DNA from: Pseudomonadota bacterium
GTDB taxonomy: Bacteria; Pseudomonadota; Alphaproteobacteria; Rhizobiales; Xanthobacteraceae
DNA length: 64,000 nt
Direction of reading: 5' to 3'
NCBI GenBank assembly: GCA_023451825.1
Contig: JAEXYA010000004.1
Location: forward strand, 1 to 64,000
Every line of letters starts with the position of its first letter. Positions within the stretch are counted from its first letter, which is position 1. Both the position numbers and the translations under genes were made by a program. The notes beneath the pieces are model-generated. The model was not told the origin of the DNA. It saw only the letters and a program-made list of their open reading frames with translations, and did not search any database. Of this stretch, positions 59,111 to 64,000 are shown one piece after another.

Positions 59111-61231
59111 ATGACAGCATTGTGGGTGATCGTGCTCTGCGGGGCACTGTCGATCGTTTACGCGATCTGGGCGACGGGTTCGGTGTTGAAGGCGGATGCC
59201 GGAAATGCGCGAATGCAGGAAATCGCAAGCGCCGTGCGCGAAGGCGCACAGGCTTACTTGCGGCGGCAATATCTCACCATCGGCATCGTCGGCGTCGTGA
59301 TCTTCGCGCTGCTGGCTTACTTCCTCGGCATGCTTGTCGCCGTGGGCTTCCTGATCGGCGCGGTGCTGTCGGGCGCCGCCGGTTTCATCGGCATGAATGT
59401 CTCGGTGCGCGCCAACGTCCGCACCGCACAGGCGGCGACGAACTCGCTGGCCGGCGGTCTCGAACTCGCCTTCAAGGCGGGTGCGATCACCGGCATGCTG
59501 GTGGCGGGCCTCGCGCTGCTCGGCGTCACCATCTACTTCATGATCCTCACGCAAAGCCTCGGCCACGCTGCCAACAGCCGCATCGTGATCGATGCGCTGG
59601 TGGCGCTCGGCTTCGGCGCCTCGCTGATCTCGATCTTCGCGCGTCTCGGCGGCGGCATCTTCACCAAGGGCGCCGATGTCGGCGGCGATCTCGTCGGCAA
59701 GGTGGAAGCCGGCATTCCGGAGGATGATCCGCGCAATCCTGCGACCATCGCCGACAATGTGGGCGACAATGTCGGCGACTGCGCCGGTATGGCGGCCGAT
59801 TTGTTCGAGACCTATGCGGTGACCGCGGTCGCCACCATGGTGCTCGCGGCGATCTTCTTCGCCACATCGCCGCTGCTGGTGAACATGATGACGCTGCCGC
59901 TGGCCATCGGCGGCATCTGCATCATCACCTCGATCATCGGCACCTTCTTCGTCAAACTCGGCGCCAGCCAGTCGATCATGGGCGCGCTCTATAAGGGCCT
60001 GATCGCGACGGGCGTGCTGTCGCTGTTCGGGCTTGCTTTCGCGATCCACTGGCTGGTCGGCTTCGGCCCGCTGGCGGGCGCGAAATACGCCGGCTTCGCA
60101 TTGTTCGAATGCGGCGTGGTCGGTCTGGTCGTCACCGGCCTGATCATCTGGATCACCGAATACTATACCGGCACCGACTATCGCCCGGTGAAGTCCATCG
60201 CGCAGTCCTCGGTGACGGGCCACGGCACCAATGTGATCCAGGGCCTCGCGATCTCGATGGAGTCGACCGCCGGTCCCGCCATCGTCATCATCGCCGGCAT
60301 TCTCGTGACGTATAGCCTGGCCGGCCTGTTCGGCATCGCGATCGCCACCACCACCATGCTGGCGCTGGCCGGCATGATCGTGGCGCTCGATGCGTTCGGC
60401 CCGGTCACCGACAATGCCGGTGGCATTGCCGAAATGGCGGGCTTGCCGAAGGAAGTGCGCAAGGCCACCGACGCGCTCGATGCGGTGGGCAACACCACCA
60501 AGGCGGTCACCAAGGGTTACGCGATCGGCTCCGCCGGTCTCGGCGCGCTGGTGCTGTTCGCGGCTTACAATGAGGATCTGAAGTTCTTCATCGCAAGCTC
60601 CGCAAAATATCCGTACTTCAACGGCGTCACGCCGGACTTCTCGCTGAACAATCCCTATGTGGTGGTCGGCCTGCTGTTCGGCGGGTTGCTGCCCTATCTG
60701 TTCGGTGCGATGGGCATGACGGCGGTGGGCCGTGCGGCCGGCGCCATTGTCGAGGAAGTGCGGCGCCAGTTCCGCGAGAAGCCCGGCATCATGCAGGGCA
60801 CCGACAAGCCGGATTACGGCAAGGCGGTCGACCTGCTGACGCGTGCGGCGATCAAGGAAATGATCATCCCGTCGCTGCTGCCGGTGCTGTCGCCGATCGT
60901 CGTGTACTTCCTGATCTATGCCATCGCGGGCGGCGGCGCGGCCGGCAAGTCGGCAGCGTTCTCCGCGGTCGGCGCCATGCTGCTCGGCGTCATCGTCACG
61001 GGCCTCTTTGTGGCGATCTCGATGACCTCGGGCGGCGGGGCCTGGGACAATGCCAAGAAGTATATCGAGGACGGCCACTTTGGCGGCAAGGGCTCGGATG
61101 CCCACAAGGCAGCCGTCACCGGCGACACCGTTGGCGATCCCTACAAGGACACGGCGGGTCCCGCCGTGAACCCGATGATCAAGATCACCAATATCGTGGC
61201 GCTGTTGTTGCTGGCGATCTTGGCGCATTGA
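59111..61231 (+). CDS. hppA: H+-translocating membrane pyrophosphatase, K+-independent type
   Basis: Couples hydrolysis of pyrophosphate to proton pumping. The 706-residue protein has about 16 helices. The pyrophosphate site is visible: ADVGGDLVGKVEAGIPEDDP, NVGDNVGDCAGMAADLFETY, and ITDNAGGIAEMAGLP-like VTDNAGGIAEMAGLP. GNTTKAVTKGYAIGSAGLGA carries Lys where K+-dependent enzymes have Ala, so it should not need K+. It ends GDPYKDTAGPAVNPMIKITN. ATG 59111 (MTALWVIVLCGALSIVYAIW) is chosen with GAGG upstream, rather than the earlier in-frame ATG 59063. Follows thiL, as in related genomes. Confidence 0.96.
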   Translation: MTALWVIVLCGALSIVYAIWATGSVLKADAGNARMQEIASAVREGAQAYLRRQYLTIGIVGVVIFALLAYFLGMLVAVGFLIGAVLSGAAGFIGMNVSVRANVRTAQAATNSLAGGLELAFKAGAITGMLVAGLALLGVTIYFMILTQSLGHAANSRIVIDALVALGFGASLISIFARLGGGIFTKGADVGGDLVGKVEAGIPEDDPRNPATIADNVGDNVGDCAGMAADLFETYAVTAVATMVLAAIFFATSPLLVNMMTLPLAIGGICIITSIIGTFFVKLGASQSIMGALYKGLIATGVLSLFGLAFAIHWLVGFGPLAGAKYAGFALFECGVVGLVVTGLIIWITEYYTGTDYRPVKSIAQSSVTGHGTNVIQGLAISMESTAGPAIVIIAGILVTYSLAGLFGIAIATTTMLALAGMIVALDAFGPVTDNAGGIAEMAGLPKEVRKATDALDAVGNTTKAVTKGYAIGSAGLGALVLFAAYNEDLKFFIASSAKYPYFNGVTPDFSLNNPYVVVGLLFGGLLPYLFGAMGMTAVGRAAGAIVEEVRRQFREKPGIMQGTDKPDYGKAVDLLTRAAIKEMIIPSLLPVLSPIVVYFLIYAIAGGGAAGKSAAFSAVGAMLLGVIVTGLFVAISMTSGGGAWDNAKKYIEDGHFGGKGSDAHKAAVTGDTVGDPYKDTAGPAVNPMIKITNIVALLLLAILAH

Positions 61232-61240
61232 CGCTCGACC

Positions 61241-61328
61241 GGAGGGCGGATGAGGCGAAGCCGTCATCCGCCGGCCGATTTCATGTTTGAAACTCCGCGG
61301 CGGATTACGCTTCGCTCATCCGCCCTAC
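61241..61328. repeat. Palindromic repeat, family C, copy 3
   Basis: GGAGGGCGGATGAGGCG ... CGCTCATCCGCCCTAC, with CATCCGCCGG/CGGCGGATTACG inside. It lies just after hppA. Confidence 0.85.
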
Positions 61329-61365
61329 GGCAGAGATGACTGGACCGCCGTCACGACCAATGCAA

Positions 61366-61398
61366 AAATCCCGCGGTGAAAGCCGCGGGATTTCTTTT
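61366..61398 (+). terminator. Rho-independent terminator
   Basis: AAATCCCGCGG (61366-61376), loop TGAAAG, CCGCGGGATTT (61383-61393), then CTTTT. It has an A-run before and a T-run after. Strong hairpin 135 bases past hppA, before the small exported protein gene. Confidence 0.8.
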
Positions 61399-61419
61399 GG
61401 CCATTCGAAAGACGAACAG

Positions 61420-61830
61420 ATGCATAGGATCGTCATTGCCGTATTTGCACTATGCGCGTTCGCGCCGCCCGCATTTGCTGCCGAAAAATGTCCCATCAGC
61501 GATGAGGCCACCGCCAAAGCCGGCGGCTTCGCCAATGCGGTGACGGCCGCCGTCAAAAGCGAGTTCAGCTGCGAAGGCGCGTTTCGTGTGCTCGACCTCT
61601 GTCAGATCGGCTCCACCGCGGACAATGCGTTGTCCGACATGGTGCTCACCAAATGCGAGCCGCGTTTCCTGCCGAAGGCGAAAGCGGATACCAAGGCGGC
61701 CTATGAGAAGGCCCGCGCCAAATGCAGTAAAATCGCCGCAAAGGACGGCACCATGTATCAGGGGCAGGCGGCCGTCTGCCTCGCCCGCACGGCGCGCGAT
61801 TTTGCGCGCAAGCATGGCACGAAGTCGTAG
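61420..61830 (+). CDS. Small exported six-cysteine protein
   Basis: A 136-residue protein with signal peptide MHRIVIAVFALCAFAPPAFA cleaved before AEKCPISDEA. The mature part has six cysteines (AEKC, FSC, LDLC, LTKC, RAKC, AVC), an even number that suggests three disulfides, and a basic alpha-helical C-terminal half (RAKCSKIAAKDGTMYQGQAA). I do not recognise the family. ATG 61420 is the start used; the upstream open frame runs through a terminator and is not real. The arylamine N-acetyltransferase gene follows after 20 bases. Confidence 0.75.
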   Translation: MHRIVIAVFALCAFAPPAFAAEKCPISDEATAKAGGFANAVTAAVKSEFSCEGAFRVLDLCQIGSTADNALSDMVLTKCEPRFLPKAKADTKAAYEKARAKCSKIAAKDGTMYQGQAAVCLARTARDFARKHGTKS

Positions 61831-61850
61831 GCCTGGGAGTTGCGTTCTGC

Positions 61851-62675
61851 ATGACCGACATTCTCGACCTCGACCGCTATTTCGAACGGATCGGCTTCAC
61901 CGGCAAGGCGGCGCCTGATCTCGCGACGCTGACGGCGATCCATGCTGCGCATGTCAGTGCGATCCCGTTCGAGGGGATCAATCCGCTGCTGCGGCGTCCT
62001 GTCGATCTCGATCTGCCATCGCTGCAGCGCAAGCTCGTCGATAGTCGTCGTGGCGGCTACTGCTATGAGCACAACGGCGTGCTGCGGGCGGCGCTGGCGG
62101 CCATCGGCTTCAAGGTGACCGGTCTCGCAGGGCGCGTCCGCTGGAATTCGCCACCGGATAGTCCGCTCGGGCCGAAAACCCATATGCTGCTCAAGGTCGA
62201 TCTGCCGGAGGGGCCGTATCTGGCCGATGCCGGCTTCGGCGCCTGCGTGCTCGATGCGCCGTTGCGGCTGGTCACGGATGCCGAGCAGGCCACGGCGATG
62301 GGCACCTACAGGCTGACGGAGAGCGACGGGCGGTGGTGGCTTGCGGCGAAGCGGGCAGGCGGATGGCGCATGATGTATGTGTTCGATCTCATCCCGCAGC
62401 TGCAGTCCGACTACGAGCTGGGGAACTGGTACACATCGACGAGCCCCATGGTGCCGTTCCCGACGACGCTGGTGATGGAGCGTGTCACCCATGAGCGCCG
62501 CTTCAAGCTCGTCAATCGCCATCTGATCGTTGAGGCGCGCGACGGCGACCAGGTCTCGACGCGGATGCTCGAGAGTGCCGGCGAATTGCGGCAGGTGCTG
62601 GATGAGACGTTCAATGTGGCGTCCCCGGTGCCGATCGACGACCTGTATGCCATCATCAACCGCGGGGAGAAGTGA
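61851..62675 (+). CDS. Arylamine N-acetyltransferase
   Basis: Transfers acetyl from acetyl-CoA to arylamines, arylhydroxylamines or hydrazines through a Cys-His-Asp triad. The 274-residue sequence has SLQRKLVDSRRGGYCYEHNG (catalytic Cys about 70), LGPKTHMLLKVDLPEG (His about 108) and YLADAGFGACVLDAPLRLVT (Asp about 123), the complete NAT triad. Length is standard. The natural bacterial substrate is unknown. It is followed by a repeat fragment and a small gene. Confidence 0.95.
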   Translation: MTDILDLDRYFERIGFTGKAAPDLATLTAIHAAHVSAIPFEGINPLLRRPVDLDLPSLQRKLVDSRRGGYCYEHNGVLRAALAAIGFKVTGLAGRVRWNSPPDSPLGPKTHMLLKVDLPEGPYLADAGFGACVLDAPLRLVTDAEQATAMGTYRLTESDGRWWLAAKRAGGWRMMYVFDLIPQLQSDYELGNWYTSTSPMVPFPTTLVMERVTHERRFKLVNRHLIVEARDGDQVSTRMLESAGELRQVLDETFNVASPVPIDDLYAIINRGEK

Positions 62676-62682
62676 CGCTGTT

Positions 62683-62717
62683 GCGGCCGATTACGCCTTC
62701 GGCTAATCCGCGGGACA
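62683..62717. repeat. Degenerate fragment of a family C repeat
   Basis: GCGGCCGATTACGCC followed by GGCTAATCCGCGGGAC resembles the inner half of the family C element, with the GTAGGGCGG ends missing. Confidence 0.45.
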
Positions 62718-62744
62718 ACCGAGTGTGACCGCGAGAGCCAAACC

Positions 62745-62900
62745 ATGTCCCTGTCATCCGCCAAGAACTATGCGCTACGCGCCGCCAAATCGCAGGACCA
62801 GAAGGAAGCGACCGAGTTGCTCTCCAAAGCGATCATGGAATTGACGTTGGCGATCGAGGCGCAGGACGCCAAGATCAAGAAGATCAATAAAGGCGGGTGA
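62745..62900 (+). CDS. 51-residue helical small protein
   Basis: A short gene reading MSLSSAKNYALRAAKSQDQK, then EATELLSKAIMELTLAIEAQ, ending DAKIKKINKGG and a TGA at 62898. The sequence is alpha-helical throughout with a heptad-like pattern of Leu, Ile and Ala, and codon use matches neighbours. GCGAGAG lies about 10 bases before the ATG. The family is not recognised. The adjacent repeat begins 8 bases after the stop. Confidence 0.65.
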   Translation: MSLSSAKNYALRAAKSQDQKEATELLSKAIMELTLAIEAQDAKIKKINKGG

Positions 62901-62907
62901 GGCTGTC

Positions 62908-63002
62908 GGACGGGGTGAGCGGAGGCGCGTTGGCGCCGCAGCGAAACCCATCACCACATCCGCCCGGCCGTGATGGGTTTCGCTGCGCTCTACCCATCCT
63001 AC
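62908..63002. repeat. Palindromic repeat, family B, copy 5 (degenerate)
   Basis: GGACGGGGTGAGCGGAGGCG ... GCGCTCTACCCATCCTAC, with CGAAACCCATCAC/GTGATGGGTTTCG inside. The left end has lost GTAGGATGG. Confidence 0.8.
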
Positions 63003-63093
63003 GATTTTATATAATCCACGAGGCTGACGGCTTTGCGCGTGAACCAAACGCGTTCCCGACCGTTCAGTGTTCCCCACATCAGAGGAACATGAC

Positions 63094-63336
63094 ATGAGCG
63101 CGCTCGGAAAAATCAAAGAACATATGGAAGTCATCGGCGCCGATGGCGTTCATGTCGGGACAGTCGATAAGGTCGAAGGCCATCGCATCAAGCTGACCAA
63201 GAAGGACAGCGGCGAGGGCAGCCATAAGGGCCACCACCATTTCATCGACGGCGGTCTCGTCGCCGAGGTCGAGGGCGACAAGGTGCGGCTGTCGGCCAAT
63301 GGCGCCGTGGCGGTCTCGATGGAAGAAGAGAAATAG
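63094..63336 (+). CDS. DUF2171 family protein
   Basis: An 80-residue protein, MSALGKIKEHMEVIGADGVH, VGTVDKVEGHRIKLTKKDSG, then SHKGHHHFIDGGLVAEVEGD. The pattern V-G-x-V-D-K-V-E-G and a KGHHHFI segment fits DUF2171, a PRC-barrel-like family of small soluble proteins. Function unknown; members are often stress-induced. ATG 63094 has AGAGGAAC eight bases before it. A strong bidirectional terminator follows. Confidence 0.85.
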   Translation: MSALGKIKEHMEVIGADGVHVGTVDKVEGHRIKLTKKDSGEGSHKGHHHFIDGGLVAEVEGDKVRLSANGAVAVSMEEEK

Positions 63337-63372
63337 ACGTCCCGAAGAGGCCGGCAGCGGATACGCACATAA

Positions 63373-63412
63373 AAAAACGGCCTCGCTCATCAGCGATGGC
63401 CGTTTTTGTTTT
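63373..63412. terminator. Bidirectional terminator
   Basis: AAAAACGGCC (63373-63382) pairs with GGCCGTTTTT (63398-63407), with an inner TCGCT/AGCGA stem. It has A-runs on one side and T-runs on the other, and stands between the convergent DUF2171 and Bug-family genes. Confidence 0.88.
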
Positions 63413-63440
63413 TGAGCGAAAGTTCGGCGGCGTCAGCCGC

Positions 63441-64000
63441 TTACTTCACTTCCATCTGCAAGCCTTCCTTGTCGATGATGGTCTTGAATTTCGCGGTCTC
63501 CGCATCGATGAAAGCCTGATACTGCGCCGGCGTGCCGTAATCGGCGACGGCGCCCATGGCGGCAATGCTCTTCTTGCTCGCCTCTGTGCCGAGCAGCACC
63601 TTGATCTGCTCGTTGAGTGCCGTCACCGCTTCGGTCGGGGTGCTCTTCGGATAGAATACGCCGAACCATGACGAGACATCGAACTTGGCAAGCTCGGGGG
63701 CGGTCTCGCGCATGGCCGGCAGGTTCGGGATCTGCGCGTTGCGCTCCGTGGTGGTGACGGCGAGGCCGGTCAGCTTGCCGTCCAGCACCTGTGGCAGCGA
63801 CGGATAGAGATTGTCGAACAGGATCTGGATATCGCCGGCAAGTGCCGCCTGCAGCGCCGGGCCGGCGCCGCGGAACGGGATGTGCTGCATCTTGAGGCCG
63901 GTGAGCTGCAGCCACCAGGCGCCGGTGAGATGCGGGCTCTGGCCGACGCCCGAAGAGCCGTAATTCAGCTTGTCCGGATTGGCCTTGATATAGGCGATCA
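63441..64000 (-). CDS. Tripartite tricarboxylate transporter substrate-binding protein (Bug/TctC), cut by the right edge
   Basis: Periplasmic binding protein of the Bug family. About 186 C-terminal residues are visible, reading inward from the edge: IAYIKANPDKLNYGSSGVGQ, SPHLTGAWWLQLTGLKM, HIPFRGAGPALQAALAGDIQ, LAVTTTERNAQIPNLPAMRE, and a final FKTIIDKEGLQMEVK. The motif Y-G-S-S-G-V-G-x-x-x-H is diagnostic. Ligands are usually carboxylates or aromatic acids; this one is unknown. The N-terminus, signal peptide and any partner transporter genes lie beyond the window. Confidence 0.92.
   Translation of the reverse strand, partial: IAYIKANPDKLNYGSSGVGQSPHLTGAWWLQLTGLKMQHIPFRGAGPALQAALAGDIQILFDNLYPSLPQVLDGKLTGLAVTTTERNAQIPNLPAMRETAPELAKFDVSSWFGVFYPKSTPTEAVTALNEQIKVLLGTEASKKSIAAMGAVADYGTPAQYQAFIDAETAKFKTIIDKEGLQMEVK

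Noticed and set aside
58943..61267. 774-codon open frame antisense to hppA
   Set aside because: It is a GC-skew shadow: His/Arg/Asp-rich translation with no domain pattern, lying opposite a clear H+-pyrophosphatase gene.
1..64000. tRNA, rRNA, CRISPR arrays, IS elements or prophage genes
   Set aside because: No cloverleaf with T-loop motif, no regularly spaced repeats, and no transposase, integrase or phage structural protein were seen by eye; a tRNAscan or HMM search could still find something.

Overview
The window is GC-rich, densely coded chromosomal DNA from an alphaproteobacterium of the order Hyphomicrobiales. It is most likely from the Bradyrhizobium/Rhodopseudomonas/Afipia group (Nitrobacteraceae). 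I infer this from conserved gene neighbourhoods (lptF-lptG-lptD-surA-pdxA-rsmA; pepA-holC; purM-purN beside a CDP-alcohol phosphatidyltransferase, hdaA, ppk, ppx, rnd and aspS; glyA-nrdR-ribD-ribE-ribH-nusB-thiL-hppA) and from the style of the short palindromic intergenic repeats. I could not run a database search.

Layout. 0-3 kb: a truncated small membrane protein, an HdeD-type membrane protein with a possible papain-like tail, and an MFS transporter. 3-11 kb: a minus-strand outer-membrane biogenesis operon (lptF, lptG, lptD, surA-like, pdxA, rsmA). 11-18 kb: pepA-holC, a lipoprotein, an ABC-F ATPase, small proteins, ndk and a TerC protein. 18-23 kb: a ketopantoate reductase-like gene, a class GN sortase, its VIT/VWA substrate ending in LPKTA, and a divergent XRE regulator. 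23-30 kb: a histone-H1-like protein, a class III adenylate cyclase, a TetR regulator, a desaturase coupled to a homoserine acetyltransferase-family hydrolase, a chloroperoxidase-like hydrolase and purM-purN. 31-45 kb: phosphatidyltransferase, hdaA, ppk-ppx behind a Pho box, a FAH-family enzyme, rnd, selO, a chemoreceptor and aspS. 45-52 kb: a large envelope protein of unknown function, maeB, DoxX, a DHFR-like reductase and a polysaccharide deacetylase. 52-59 kb: glyA-nrdR-ribDEH-nusB-thiL. 59-64 kb: K+-independent H+-pyrophosphatase, small proteins, an arylamine N-acetyltransferase and a truncated Bug/TctC binding protein.

Functional themes are LPS export and outer-membrane assembly; polyphosphate and pyrophosphate handling (ppk, ppx, hppA, with ndk nearby); flavin, thiamine and pyridoxal cofactor synthesis; and one-carbon/purine metabolism. 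No phage, IS element, CRISPR array, tRNA or rRNA gene was recognised.

The least ordinary features are these: the sortase/LPKTA cassette with two hairpins between substrate and enzyme; at least seven families of palindromic repeats, three of them inside the rib-nusB-thiL cluster and some supplying host-gene stop codons; a 1.1 kb gene-poor stretch before glyA carrying a candidate structured RNA and a large inverted repeat; and the Pho box before ppk.
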